Positions 26,962-35,759 are shown, counted from the stretch's first letter. The stretch is 64,000 nucleotides of DNA from Spartobacteria bacterium (GCA_021324395.1 JAJPJG010000011.1:1-64000), one strand, 5' to 3'. Numbers and translations: made by a program. The notes: a model not told the origin generated them from the letters alone.

Positions 26962-28812
26962 ATGTGTGGAATTGTCGCTTACATTGGCAAATCAGACGCT
27001 ACGCCCATCCTTCTCGACGGCCTGCGACGGCTCGAATACCGCGGCTACGACTCCGCCGGCGTCGCGATCATCAATGACGGCGGCCTCGTCGTCCGCAAGT
27101 GCGTCGGCCGCATCAGCAATCTTTCCGAGCTGATCCAGCGCGATCCGCCGCACGGCTCGGTCGGCATCTGCCACACGCGCTGGGCGACCCACGGCGGGGT
27201 GACGGACGAAAACGCGCACCCGCACTTTGACCAGAGCGGAAAGCTCGCGCTCGTCCACAATGGCGTGATCGAGAACTACCAGACGCTGCGCGACGAGCTG
27301 ATCCGCGAAGGGCACACTTTTAAAAGCCAGACCGACACCGAAGTGCTCGCGCATCTGGTCGGCAAACACTACGACGCCGCCAAGGGCGAGCCTTCGAAGG
27401 CGCGGCTGATCGATGCGCTGCGGGCGGCGCTGAAACAGGTGATCGGCACCTATGGCATTGCGATGATCCACAGCGATCTGCCCGATTTCATCGTCGGCGC
27501 GCGGCGCGGCAGTCCGCTCGTGCTCGGCATCGGCAAAGGCGAAAACTTTCTCGCGAGCGACGTAAGCGCGATCGTGGCGCACACCCGCGACGCGGTTTAT
27601 CTCAACGACTACGACATCGCGTGCATCGACCGCGAAAATTTCGAGATCACCAGTCTGCTCGGCGGGAGAAGCGGCTACGAAGTGAGCAAAGTCGAATTCA
27701 GCGAAAAGGACGTCGATAAAGGCGAATTCCCGCACTACATGCTCAAGGAAATCTTCGAGCAGCCGGAGACCGTGCGCGACGCGATGCGCGGCCGTCTTTC
27801 GCTCGAGGAAGCGACGGCGAAACTCGGCGGGCTCGAAATGACCGCCGCGGAATTGCGCGGCATCGAGCGCATCGTGCTCAGCGGTTGCGGCACGGCTTTT
27901 CACGCGGCGATGATCGGCGAGTATCTGCTCGAGACGCTCGCGCACATTCCGACCGAGTGCGAGTTCGCGAGCGAGTTTCGCTATCGCAATATGCCGATGA
28001 CGAAGGACACGCTCGTGTTTGTGATCAGCCAGAGCGGCGAGACCGCCGATACGCTGGCCGCTTTGCGCGAGAGCCAGCGCAAAGGCCATCGCACGCTCGG
28101 CATTTGCAACAATGTCGCGAGCACGATCGCACGGGAGAGCGACGGCGGCGTTTACATGCACGCCGGGCCGGAGATCGGCGTCGCGGCGACGAAGTCGTTC
28201 ACTTCGCAGCTCGTGATCCTGACGCTGATTTCACTGCTGCTCGGCCGGATTCGGCATCAATCGACCAGCGAAGGCATCCGCGTCATCGAGGAACTCGAGG
28301 AGTTGCCGGAAAAATTGCGCACGATTTTAAAACTCAACGACCAGATCCGCGACGTGGCGCACAAATATTCCGATGCAAAGGCGATGATGTTTTTGGGCCG
28401 GCAGTTCAACTTCCCGGTCGCGATGGAAGGCGCGCTGAAGATGAAAGAGATCAGCTACATTCACGCCGCCGGCCATCCGAGCGCGGAACTCAAACACGGC
28501 GTCATCGCGCTCATCACGCCGGAACTGCCGAGCGTTTTCATCGCGCCCGAGGATTCCGTTTTCGACAAAAACATCAGCAACATCGAGGAAGTCAAAGCGC
28601 GCAAAGGCCCGGTCATTGCCATCGGCACCGAAGGCTGCACCCAACTCGAGAAGGTCGCCGATGACGTGATCTACATTCCGAAGTGCGCGGATTATTTGTC
28701 GCCGATCCTCACCGTCGTCCCGCTGCAACTCCTGGCGTATCATCTCGCCGTCAAACTCGGCTGCGATGTGGACAAGCCGCGCAATCTGGCGAAATCGGTG
28801 ACGGTCGAGTAG
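26962..28812 (+). CDS. glmS: Glutamine--fructose-6-phosphate aminotransferase (isomerizing)
   Basis: A 616-residue enzyme. The N-terminal glutaminase domain has catalytic Cys after the start Met (MCGIVAYIGK) and HTRWATHGGVTDENAHPH. The isomerase half has two SIS domains (SGCGTAFHAAMIGEYLLE, then FLGRQFNFPVAMEGALK) and ends KPRNLAKSVTVE. It makes glucosamine-6-P, the substrate of GlmM at 22.8 kb. I see no glmS ribozyme or other leader structure in the 69 bp upstream. It abuts the HAD gene convergently. Confidence 0.98.
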   Translation: MCGIVAYIGKSDATPILLDGLRRLEYRGYDSAGVAIINDGGLVVRKCVGRISNLSELIQRDPPHGSVGICHTRWATHGGVTDENAHPHFDQSGKLALVHNGVIENYQTLRDELIREGHTFKSQTDTEVLAHLVGKHYDAAKGEPSKARLIDALRAALKQVIGTYGIAMIHSDLPDFIVGARRGSPLVLGIGKGENFLASDVSAIVAHTRDAVYLNDYDIACIDRENFEITSLLGGRSGYEVSKVEFSEKDVDKGEFPHYMLKEIFEQPETVRDAMRGRLSLEEATAKLGGLEMTAAELRGIERIVLSGCGTAFHAAMIGEYLLETLAHIPTECEFASEFRYRNMPMTKDTLVFVISQSGETADTLAALRESQRKGHRTLGICNNVASTIARESDGGVYMHAGPEIGVAATKSFTSQLVILTLISLLLGRIRHQSTSEGIRVIEELEELPEKLRTILKLNDQIRDVAHKYSDAKAMMFLGRQFNFPVAMEGALKMKEISYIHAAGHPSAELKHGVIALITPELPSVFIAPEDSVFDKNISNIEEVKARKGPVIAIGTEGCTQLEKVADDVIYIPKCADYLSPILTVVPLQLLAYHLAVKLGCDVDKPRNLAKSVTVE

Positions 28813-29694
28813 CTAGTGTTTTGGCGCGCTGACGACGCCTTCCTCCGCGACGCGGCGGCGTTCCTCGACAATGTTGTCGGCGATTTCCTCGACCATTTGC
28901 TCGAGCAGCAGCCGCAAATGTGAGCCGCGGCGGTAGTCGGATGGCGCGATGTGCTTCACACGGTCGGCGTGCGTGGAGAGCTGGTAGCATTTCTTGAAAC
29001 TGCCGCGCGTCGGGTCGTCGGGATTGTAAACCGCAAGCGCCTGCCCGCCGTTTTTGCGCATCACGGTAAAACAGGGCACGTCGGTCGGGCCGTCGCCGAC
29101 GTAGATCATGTGCGGGAACGGCACCGGCCGGATTTCCGGCGGCATGTGGTCGTTCACGTCCTGCGACATGTCGAGCAGCCCTTTGTTGATGCGGAAAAGA
29201 AACTGCGTCTTGGTGGTGTGGCTGATCACGCGTTTCGGAAAACTGATGCGACCATCATTTTCCTCGGCGAATTCGCAGCCGAAAATCGCGCGCACAAACG
29301 GCGCGAGCCGCGACCCCTCGATCATCACTTTCAAGCCCGACGAAATGATGTAGTGCTCGACGCGAATGCCGTGCGCCTCATGTTCCGCATTGAGCAGACC
29401 GCTGCGGAACTCCTCGAACATCTCCGGCAGCCCGGGATAAAACGTCATGTCCTTGCCGAGTTCGCGCAGCTCTGCGTTCGTCGGCCGATCCATGCCGAGG
29501 TAGTCGAGCATCGCTTTCATGTAGGCGAGCTCGTTGTCGAAGCCCTGCTCCTTCACCAGCTCGCCGCAGCGCTGCCAGAATTTTCGCGAGTCGATGCCGA
29601 AGCGCGGAAACAGCACTTCCTCCTGCATGTAAGTCGGGCTCAGCGTCTGGTCGTAGTCGTAAACGATCGCGATGATGTTTTGCGGTGAGGACAT
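28813..29694 (-). CDS. HAD-superfamily phosphatase (phosphoserine-phosphatase-like)
   Basis: A 293-residue hydrolase starting MSSPQNIIAIVYDYDQTLSP. The nucleophile Asp is in VYDYDQTL, motif II Ser in YIISSGLKVMIEG, motif III Lys in SFPKRVISHTTKTQ and motif IV acids in HMIYVGDGPTDVPCF. The long cap (KFWQRCGELVKEQGFDN) resembles phosphoserine-phosphatase-like HADs. It is 14 bp downstream of the SDR39U1 gene on the same strand. Substrate unknown. Confidence 0.85.
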   Translation of the reverse strand: MSSPQNIIAIVYDYDQTLSPTYMQEEVLFPRFGIDSRKFWQRCGELVKEQGFDNELAYMKAMLDYLGMDRPTNAELRELGKDMTFYPGLPEMFEEFRSGLLNAEHEAHGIRVEHYIISSGLKVMIEGSRLAPFVRAIFGCEFAEENDGRISFPKRVISHTTKTQFLFRINKGLLDMSQDVNDHMPPEIRPVPFPHMIYVGDGPTDVPCFTVMRKNGGQALAVYNPDDPTRGSFKKCYQLSTHADRVKHIAPSDYRRGSHLRLLLEQMVEEIADNIVEERRRVAEEGVVSAPKH

Positions 29695-29708
29695 GTGGAA
29701 ATTTAGTT

Positions 29709-30614
29709 TTAGGATTTGGGATTTTCGATGGGAAAAAGTGCCGCGAGCGCATCGGTGAGGTTCGGAAAATGAAAACGGAAGCCGGCTGCGGTCGCGGCGC
29801 GGGGAACAATGCGTTTGCTGTCGAGCAATTCGCGCGAAGGTTCGCCTGCGATTGTTTTTAAAACAAATGCGGACACGGTGAAAATTGCGGGCCGGTGCAA
29901 TGTGCGCGCAACGTCGCGCGTGAAATCCACATTCCGCACCGGCTCCGGCGCGACGGCGTTGAGCGGACCGCTGACGGTTTCGTTCTCGATTGCGAACAGT
30001 GTAAGCGCGGCTTCGTCGTCGAGATGAATCCAGGACATCCATTGTGTTCCGTCGCCGATTTTTCCGCCGAGCCCGGCGCGGAAAATCGGGCTCATCACGC
30101 GCAGCGCGCCGCCGTTTTTGCCGAGCACAACACCGGTTCGCAGCAGCACGACACGCACGCCGCGTTCACGTGCGCGCAACGCTTCGGCTTCCCACGCTTG
30201 TGTCACTTCCGCGAGAAAACCGTCGCCCGCGGGGGCGCTTTCATCCGCGATGCTTTCGCCGGTGTCGCCGTAAAAACCAATCGCCGAGCCGCTCACCAGC
30301 ACGCGCGGCGGATGCGGGCCCGCGAGGATTGACTCGATAATTCGCCGCGTCCCGCGCACCCGGCTCTCTCGAATGCGCCGTTTTTTTTCCTTCGTCCAAA
30401 TCCCGAAAATGTTTTCGCCCGCGAGATGAATCAGCGCATCGCAGCCGCTGACGTCCACACTTCTATCCGGTGAAAAAACGCGCGTTTCCGCGCAGTTGCG
30501 AATGAGCCGATTCGGATTTCGCGAGAAACCGATCACGCGATGCCCGCGCTCATTCACGAGCTCGACAATACGCGAGCCGATGAACCCGCTCGCGCCGGTG
30601 ATGCCGATGTTCAT
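29709..30614 (-). CDS. TIGR01777-type NAD-dependent epimerase/dehydratase (SDR39U1-like)
   Basis: A 301-residue extended SDR: MNIGITGASGFIGSRIVELV is the cofactor loop, and ALIHLAGENIFG plus WTKEKKRRIRESRVRGTRRI are the diagnostic motifs of the TIGR01777 family. SGSAIGFYGDTGE holds the active-site region. It ends with the DUF1731-like tail (FRFHFPNLTDALAALF). Some relatives affect cell division, but no reaction is established. It lies 12 bp after the amidase gene, in an amidase-SDR-HAD run. Confidence 0.88.
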   Translation of the reverse strand: MNIGITGASGFIGSRIVELVNERGHRVIGFSRNPNRLIRNCAETRVFSPDRSVDVSGCDALIHLAGENIFGIWTKEKKRRIRESRVRGTRRIIESILAGPHPPRVLVSGSAIGFYGDTGESIADESAPAGDGFLAEVTQAWEAEALRARERGVRVVLLRTGVVLGKNGGALRVMSPIFRAGLGGKIGDGTQWMSWIHLDDEAALTLFAIENETVSGPLNAVAPEPVRNVDFTRDVARTLHRPAIFTVSAFVLKTIAGEPSRELLDSKRIVPRAATAAGFRFHFPNLTDALAALFPIENPKS

Positions 30615-30626
30615 TTTTAAAAATCG

Positions 30627-31670
30627 CTAAAAGCGCCCGTAAAGCCAGCGATACGGAAATTTGTCGCCGGGGCAATCGGTCGGCCATTGCGGCGGATTGA
30701 TGTCGCGGTGCGCTTTGACGATCGCTTCCTTGCGATCAATCGTGCCAACGCGTTTGCGCAGATAGCGGATCAATTCGTCGAGCGCCTCCAGCTGCTGGCG
30801 TGTCGGCAGGTCGCGGTTGAAATCGCCGACGAGACAAATGCCGAGCGCAATGTTGTTTAAATAATCGCTGTGCACGTGTCCGCCATTGATTTGCCGGCGC
30901 CAGCGGTCGCCGATCTCGATCTGGCCATTGCCCGAGGACGTGCCGTTGCCGATGACGAAATGATATGCGAGGCCGTTGGGCATCTTGCGGGTGTGGCGGT
31001 GGTAGTAGTCGAAAATCTTCGCATTGCCCTGACGCGTGCCGCTGTTGTGCACGACGATGTAACGCCAGCGATGCCGCACGACCGGCGCGCGGTCGATCGC
31101 GTCGCGCACGGCGCGCGTGAGGTATTTGTATTGCGTGTTGTCGCCGCCGAACTGCCACCAGTGGCGCTTCGGTGCGCTCGGCGGCGGAGGCTCGAGCCCG
31201 GCGGTTTCATCGATACCGGATTTTTCAATCGTGACCGGCGCGGAGGGGACGGCCTGAGCGCGCGGCGGCGGAGTCGGCGCTGGAGTCGGACGCGGCGTGA
31301 CTGCGGGCAAAGCGCGCTCGATTTCTCTTTTTGGCGTCTCTTCCGGCGTCGGCTCCGGCTTGTGTTTTTTCTTTTTTTTAGGCTTGGGAGTTTCCTCCGG
31401 GGTCGTTTTGTGAACGGGCTTCGGCGTTTCCTCTTCGGCTTCAGTCGGCTTCGCAGAAGGTTTTGGCGCGGACGTCGGTGAAATTTTGCGCGGCTTCGGT
31501 TTTGGCTTTGGCGCGGGCGTCGCCTGCTCTTCGGCGGGCACAGTCTGCATTTCCTCACGCGCCCTGAGAAAAGCTTTCTTCGCCTCTTCTTCGGTCATCG
31601 CGGAGCTGCGCGGCAGCAAAGGCAAAAGCCCGACGCTGATCATCGCGAACACGAGGAAAAATCTGCGCAC
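30627..31670 (-). CDS. Secreted N-acetylmuramoyl-L-alanine amidase with Pro/Lys-rich linker
   Basis: A 347-residue protein. The N-terminal hydrophobic segment (FFLVFAMISVGLLPLLP) is a signal peptide or anchor. Residues ~35-165 are a low-complexity Pro/Lys/Thr/Glu linker with repeated EETPKP units. The C-terminal amidase_2/PGRP domain has Zn-ligand candidates in YIVVHNSGTRQGN and GHVHSDYLNN, plus the late DCPGDKFP. It should cleave the lactyl-peptide bond of peptidoglycan. Translation starts at GTG. The basic proline-rich linker would span the periplasm or bind the cell wall. Confidence 0.85.
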   Translation of the reverse strand: MRRFFLVFAMISVGLLPLLPRSSAMTEEEAKKAFLRAREEMQTVPAEEQATPAPKPKPKPRKISPTSAPKPSAKPTEAEEETPKPVHKTTPEETPKPKKKKKHKPEPTPEETPKREIERALPAVTPRPTPAPTPPPRAQAVPSAPVTIEKSGIDETAGLEPPPPSAPKRHWWQFGGDNTQYKYLTRAVRDAIDRAPVVRHRWRYIVVHNSGTRQGNAKIFDYYHRHTRKMPNGLAYHFVIGNGTSSGNGQIEIGDRWRRQINGGHVHSDYLNNIALGICLVGDFNRDLPTRQQLEALDELIRYLRKRVGTIDRKEAIVKAHRDINPPQWPTDCPGDKFPYRWLYGRF

Positions 31671-31697
31671 GCGCGGATGCTAACAAAGAAAAATGCC

Positions 31698-31766
31698 GAA
31701 TGAAGAATTATGAATGAAGAATTCGTGCGCGGCTTCGGCGCTTTTCAAATTCATCATTCCTCATTC
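31698..31766. repeat. Imperfect inverted repeat in the amidase/glycosyltransferase intergenic region
   Basis: Two 18-nt arms (31698-31715 and 31749-31766) pair at 16 of 18 positions around a 33-nt loop. The arms are AT-rich (GAATGA/ATGAAT words), in contrast to the surroundings. It lies in a 110-bp gap between divergent genes and could be a repeat-element remnant or an RNA hairpin upstream of the glycosyltransferase. Confidence 0.5.
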
Positions 31767-31780
31767 AACATCCGTCACTC

Positions 31781-32875
31781 ATGAAAATCCTGATCCTCAC
31801 CGCGGGCTTTGGCGAAGGACACAACAGCGCTGCACGCAGTGTTAAATTAGCGTTGGAGCAGGTTGCGCCGGGCGCAGTGGACGCGCGCATGCTCGATCTT
31901 TTCGAGACGTGCTACGGGCGCGTCAACGAGATGGCAAAAAAGGCGTATCTCGGCGTGATCAATAACGCGCCGGTGATCTGGGAAAAAATCTACGACCTGC
32001 TCGACACGACGAAAATCCTCGAGCTGAACCTTCCCGCGATGTGGCAACTGCGCAAAGCGCTCGCCGATTTGCTCGCGCAAGAAAAGCCGGACGCAGTCGT
32101 GATCACGTATCCGGTTTACAATTTTCTGATCGAACAAATCTACCAAGGCGCGCCGCCATTCGCGCACATCACGATCATCACGGATTCGATCACGGTGAAT
32201 TCCGTCTGGTATCGTGCGGCGAGCGACGTGTTTATGGTGCCAAACGAAGACACTGCGGACGTTTTACGCAGCGTAAAAGTGCCCGACGATAAAATCCGCG
32301 TGCTCGGCTTTCCGGTGCTGCCGCATTTCGCATTGAACAACGGTTCGCGTCCCGGGCCGGGTGAAGTCACGCCGCGCGTGCTTTACATGATCAATTTCGG
32401 AAAACGCGAAGCCCCCGACTTAGTGCGCGAGTTGTTGGCCATTCGCGGAATCGAGCTGACGATCACCGTCGGGCGCGACGAAGAATTGCGCGCACGCGTG
32501 GATGAAGTCGTGCGCGCATCGGGCCGCGACATCGAGGTCTTTGGCTGGACGCCGCAGTTGCCCGACCTGCTGATGCGCAGCCACGTGCTGATCAGCAAAG
32601 CCGGCGGCGCGACCACGCAGGAAGCAATCGCTGCGCGGACGCCGATGATCATCAGCCAGGTCGTGCCGGGACAGGAGGAGGGCAACGCGCAGTTGATTGT
32701 GAAACGCAACTGCGGCGTGGTCGCCGAGACCCACGCCGACATCGTCGCCGCAGTCGGACGCGCATTCGCGGACGACGCGGCGCTCTGGCGCGAATGGCAG
32801 GCGAACATCACACAGCTCAGCCGGCCCGCGGCGGCGCTCGATATTGCGAAATTCATTCTAGCCACGGAAAAATGA
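31781..32875 (+). CDS. MGDG-synthase-like diacylglycerol/GlcNAc glycosyltransferase (GT28)
   Basis: A 364-residue GT-B enzyme starting MKILILTAGFGEGHNSAARS, the G-x-G-H-x-x-A-A lipid-substrate loop of MGDG synthases and UgtP. It continues LDLFETCYGRVNEMAKKAYL, VITYPVYNFL and ITDSITVNSVWYRAASDVF. The C-terminal sugar-nucleotide motif is LISKAGGATTQEAIAARTPM. It probably transfers a hexose from a UDP-sugar to diacylglycerol, producing a membrane glycolipid. It is ATGA-coupled to a HAD phosphatase. Confidence 0.87.
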   Translation: MKILILTAGFGEGHNSAARSVKLALEQVAPGAVDARMLDLFETCYGRVNEMAKKAYLGVINNAPVIWEKIYDLLDTTKILELNLPAMWQLRKALADLLAQEKPDAVVITYPVYNFLIEQIYQGAPPFAHITIITDSITVNSVWYRAASDVFMVPNEDTADVLRSVKVPDDKIRVLGFPVLPHFALNNGSRPGPGEVTPRVLYMINFGKREAPDLVRELLAIRGIELTITVGRDEELRARVDEVVRASGRDIEVFGWTPQLPDLLMRSHVLISKAGGATTQEAIAARTPMIISQVVPGQEEGNAQLIVKRNCGVVAETHADIVAAVGRAFADDAALWREWQANITQLSRPAAALDIAKFILATEK

Positions 32876-33477
32876 TCCGCGCATTCGTTTTCGATATTGG
32901 AAATGTGCTGCTGCGTTTCGATTTTTCGATCGCGCTGAAACGGCTGCAAGCAAGCTCCGATCTGCCTTCCGAGGCAATCGCGCACGCGTGGGAGCCGATC
33001 AAAATCGCGTATGAAAACGGCGAGATCGTCCGCGCGGAATTTCAACGGCGCGTGATGGAAGTGCTGCAATTCGCCGGCACGGAGCGCGAATTCGTCTCGG
33101 CATGGCAGGAGATCTTTTTTGAAAATCACGCGATGACCGAACTCGTGCGCAAACTGCACGGGATATATCCGCTTTTTCTTTTGTCAAACACAAGCGACCT
33201 GCACATGGATTACATTTTCGAGACGTATCCGGTGTTCCGCTTGTTTAAAGACGCGGTCTATTCGTTTAGCGCGAAATGCTCCAAACCCGGCCGCGAAATT
33301 TTCGAGATCGCGATCGAGAAGCTCGCCGTCACGCCATCGGAAACCATCTACATCGACGACCTCGCGCCGAACGTGGAAACCGCTCTCCAGCTAGGTTTCC
33401 GCGCATTCCAATACGACTTCAATAATCACGATGCGCTGCTCGCCTTTCTCGCGCGCGAAGGCGTGGAAAGCTTTTGA
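32872..33477 (+). CDS. HAD-superfamily hydrolase (YihX-like)
   Basis: A 201-residue HAD protein starting MIRAFVFDIGNVLLRFDFSI. The nucleophile is in VFDIGNVL, motif II in PLFLLSNTSDLHMDY, motif III Lys in SAKCSKPGREIFEIA and motif IV in TIYIDDLAPNVETA. This is the layout of YihX-type alpha-glucose-1-phosphatases and relatives. It is ATGA-coupled to the glycosyltransferase; glucose-1-phosphate turnover is a plausible link but unproven. Confidence 0.88.
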   Translation: MIRAFVFDIGNVLLRFDFSIALKRLQASSDLPSEAIAHAWEPIKIAYENGEIVRAEFQRRVMEVLQFAGTEREFVSAWQEIFFENHAMTELVRKLHGIYPLFLLSNTSDLHMDYIFETYPVFRLFKDAVYSFSAKCSKPGREIFEIAIEKLAVTPSETIYIDDLAPNVETALQLGFRAFQYDFNNHDALLAFLAREGVESF

Positions 33478-33487
33478 TTGCTGCAGT

Positions 33488-33518
33488 GATGAGCCCGGCG
33501 AATACGACCTGACCGTCA
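33488..33518 (+). repeat. 31-bp exact copy of part of the 58.9-60.1 kb gene
   Basis: This intergenic stretch between the HAD gene and lipA is identical over 31 bp, in inverted orientation, to 58910-58940, the 3' end of a secreted-protein gene. Read on the plus strand it encodes DEPGEYDLTV, as the gene does. Similarity stops abruptly at both ends. It looks like a recombination scar or gene fragment. Confidence 0.8.
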
Positions 33519-33647
33519 GCCATTCGGATAAAGGGCAGTGCGACGCCAAATGGCCGCTTCGATTTAGCGCGAAATATTCGATTGGCGCAGGATTTGGAAG
33601 CCGCGCACTTGCAGGACGGCGGCAAATTACCTAACGTCTCACACTCC

Positions 33648-34535
33648 ATGTCCTGCACTAAAATCGATCCTTCGCTCCACCAGGCGCGCAAGCCCGATTG
33701 GATCAAGGTGCGGCTGCCGACCAATCCGGTTTTCTTTTCGACAAAGGCGCTCATCTCGGACCTGCGGCTGCATACGGTGTGCGAAGAAGCGCAATGCCCG
33801 AACCGCTGGGAATGCTGGAGCGGTGGGACGGCAACTTTCATGATCGCAGGCGAACGCTGCACGCGTGCGTGCGGGTTTTGCGCGGTGACGACGGCGAAGC
33901 CGTTTGCGCTCGAAGTGGACGAGCCGCAGCGTGTGGCGACTGCAGTGAAGCGGATGAATTTAAAGCACGTCGTCGTGACGGCGGTCGCGCGCGACGATCT
34001 CGCCGACGGAGGCGCGGAACATTTTGCGCGAACGATCGAGGCGATTCGCGAGGCCGATCCGCAAATCATCATCGAAGTGCTCGTGCCCGATTTTCACAAT
34101 CGCGAGGAAGCAGTGCGAACGGTGCTCGACGCGGAGCCGCATATTTTCAATCACAACGTCGAGACGTGCGAACGCCTGACGCCGCTGGTGCGCTCGCGCG
34201 CAAAATATCGCGTGTCACTCGCGGTGCTGAAACGCGCGAAGGAAATCGCGCCGCACATCGTGACGAAAAGCGGCGTGATGCTCGGGCTCGGGGAGACGGA
34301 GACGGAGTTGTTTCAGACGATGGATGATTTGCGCGAAGCGGGCGTGCAGGTATTGACGCTCGGGCAGTATTTGCGACCGACACCGCAGCATTTGCCGGTC
34401 ATCGCTTACATTCATCCGGATCAATTCCGGCAATACGCGGAGATCGCCTACGGCAAAGGGTTCGAGCATGTTTCGTCCGGGCCGCTCGTCCGCAGCTCGT
34501 ATCACGCGGCGGATTTTCATCCCGTGCCGCGATGA
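33648..34535 (+). CDS. lipA: Lipoyl synthase
   Basis: A 295-residue radical SAM enzyme. The auxiliary cluster Cys residues are in VCEEAQCPNRWECW (C-x4-C-x5-C) and the SAM cluster in CTRACGFCAV (CxxxCxxC). Later motifs are VVVTAVARDDLADGGAEHF and MLGLGETETEL, and the family C-terminal RSSYHA is present as VRSSYHAADF. It inserts two sulfurs into octanoyl-lipoyl domains. The ATG at 33648 is preferred to a TTG at 33582, which would add non-conserved residues. lipB is not in the window. It is ATGA-coupled to a GT2 gene. Confidence 0.97.
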   Translation: MSCTKIDPSLHQARKPDWIKVRLPTNPVFFSTKALISDLRLHTVCEEAQCPNRWECWSGGTATFMIAGERCTRACGFCAVTTAKPFALEVDEPQRVATAVKRMNLKHVVVTAVARDDLADGGAEHFARTIEAIREADPQIIIEVLVPDFHNREEAVRTVLDAEPHIFNHNVETCERLTPLVRSRAKYRVSLAVLKRAKEIAPHIVTKSGVMLGLGETETELFQTMDDLREAGVQVLTLGQYLRPTPQHLPVIAYIHPDQFRQYAEIAYGKGFEHVSSGPLVRSSYHAADFHPVPR

Positions 34536-35221
34536 CACGAGTTGACCGAACGAATGTCGCCGCACTGATTCCCGCTTTTCGCGAGGAACGTCACATCGCA
34601 GACGTGGCGCGGCGTTCTTTGCAAATGTTGGACACCGTGCTGGTGATCGACGACGGCTCATCCGACACGACCGCGGAACAGGCGCGCAAAACCGGGGCAC
34701 AGGTAATCGTCCACGAAGTGAATCGCGGCAAGGGCGCTGCGATCAAAACAGGCTTTCGCGAATTGCTCGCGCGCAATTTTGAATACGTGCTGATCCTCGA
34801 CGCCGACGGGCAGCATCTGCCCGAGGAAATCCCGCACTTTTTAACAGAAGCGAACGCTTCGCGCACACCGTTCATCGTCGGCACCCGCATGAGCGACGTG
34901 AAGAAAATGCCATTCGTGCGCAAGATGACGAACCGCTACATGTCGTGGCGCATCAGTCGCGCGTGCGGCCAATGGATTCCCGATACGCAATGTGGATTCC
35001 GCATGATTCATCGCGACGTGATTCCGCATTTGTTTTGCGAGAGCAACAACTACGACTACGAAACCGAGATGCTGCTCATCACGGCGCGCGCCGGTTTTCG
35101 CATCGCGGCGGTGCCGGTGAGCACGGTTTACGGCGAGGAGAAAAGCAAGATTCACCCGGTGCGCGACACGATCCGGTTTTTTAAACTGATGTCGCGCTAC
35201 CGCGATTCGGCGGCGGCGTAG
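34532..35221 (+). CDS. Family 2 glycosyltransferase (dolichyl/polyprenyl-phosphate-sugar synthase-like)
   Basis: A 229-residue GT-A protein: NVAALIPAFREERHIADVAR, the VLVIDDGSSDTTAEQAR nucleotide loop, NRGKGAAIKTGF, and the metal-binding YVLILDADGQHLPEEI. DTQCGFRMIHRD and YDYETEMLL are typical of the DPM1/GtrB-like branch, which charges a polyprenyl phosphate with a sugar. No C-terminal membrane helices are present. It overlaps lipA by 4 bp although the functions are unrelated. Confidence 0.9.
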   Translation: MTRVDRTNVAALIPAFREERHIADVARRSLQMLDTVLVIDDGSSDTTAEQARKTGAQVIVHEVNRGKGAAIKTGFRELLARNFEYVLILDADGQHLPEEIPHFLTEANASRTPFIVGTRMSDVKKMPFVRKMTNRYMSWRISRACGQWIPDTQCGFRMIHRDVIPHLFCESNNYDYETEMLLITARAGFRIAAVPVSTVYGEEKSKIHPVRDTIRFFKLMSRYRDSAAA

Positions 35222-35222
35222 T

Positions 35223-35759
35223 TTACTTCGGGCTCGCGGTCGGGCTTGGCGATGCGGATGACATCGCGCCGAACTCGGCTTTCAGCCGCTTCATCATATC
35301 ATCGAGCAGCGGCTTGCGCTTTTCCTCCATCTCCTTGCGTAGCTTTTCCTCGATTTTCCGCCGTTCCTGCGCGTAACGCAGCGCGTAAACTTCGCGGTGA
35401 TCGGGATCGAGTTGCAGGCCCGATTTGCGGATCGATTCGTCGATTTCCTGCGCCATGCGCTCACGGCGGAATTGCTCGCGATCGCGCAACGCTTCCTTTT
35501 CCGGCGAGGGCATCTCTTTCCATCGCTGGAAGTTTTCACGAAAATGCTCGCGCTGTTCCGGCGGGAGCTTCTCGAAAACACGGCGCGCGTCTTCGAATTC
35601 GTCCGGCTTGCGCTGATCGCCCGGCGGTTTCATTGCGGGCGGCGGAGGTTTCGGCGGAGCACTCGGCGCGGGATTCGGCGCCGGCGAATTATTCTGCGCA
35701 AACGCCGTGCTCGCGGAAAGCGCAGCGGAGAAAATCAGTTGACGGAATCGTCGGTCCAT
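35223..35759 (-). CDS. Secreted Pro-rich, DUF3106-like protein
   Basis: A 178-residue protein with a signal peptide (RQLIFSAALSASTAFAQ), a Pro/Ala-rich stretch (about 23-50) and a long charged helical region beginning FEKLPPEQREHFRENFQRWK. It ends in a Ser/Pro tail. The L-P-P-E-Q-R-x-x-x-x-x-x-x-x-W pattern is that of DUF3106, often found next to sigma/anti-sigma genes. It overlaps the upstream anti-sigma-like gene by 25 bp. The helical charge pattern suggests a CpxP/heavy-metal-resistance-type periplasmic sensor; this is inference. Confidence 0.7.
   Translation of the reverse strand: MDRRFRQLIFSAALSASTAFAQNNSPAPNPAPSAPPKPPPPAMKPPGDQRKPDEFEDARRVFEKLPPEQREHFRENFQRWKEMPSPEKEALRDREQFRRERMAQEIDESIRKSGLQLDPDHREVYALRYAQERRKIEEKLRKEMEEKRKPLLDDMMKRLKAEFGAMSSASPSPTASPK

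Noticed and set aside
26992..28161. A ~390-codon frame opposite glmS.
   Set aside because: Same reason: composition of a shadow frame over an unambiguous GlmS gene.
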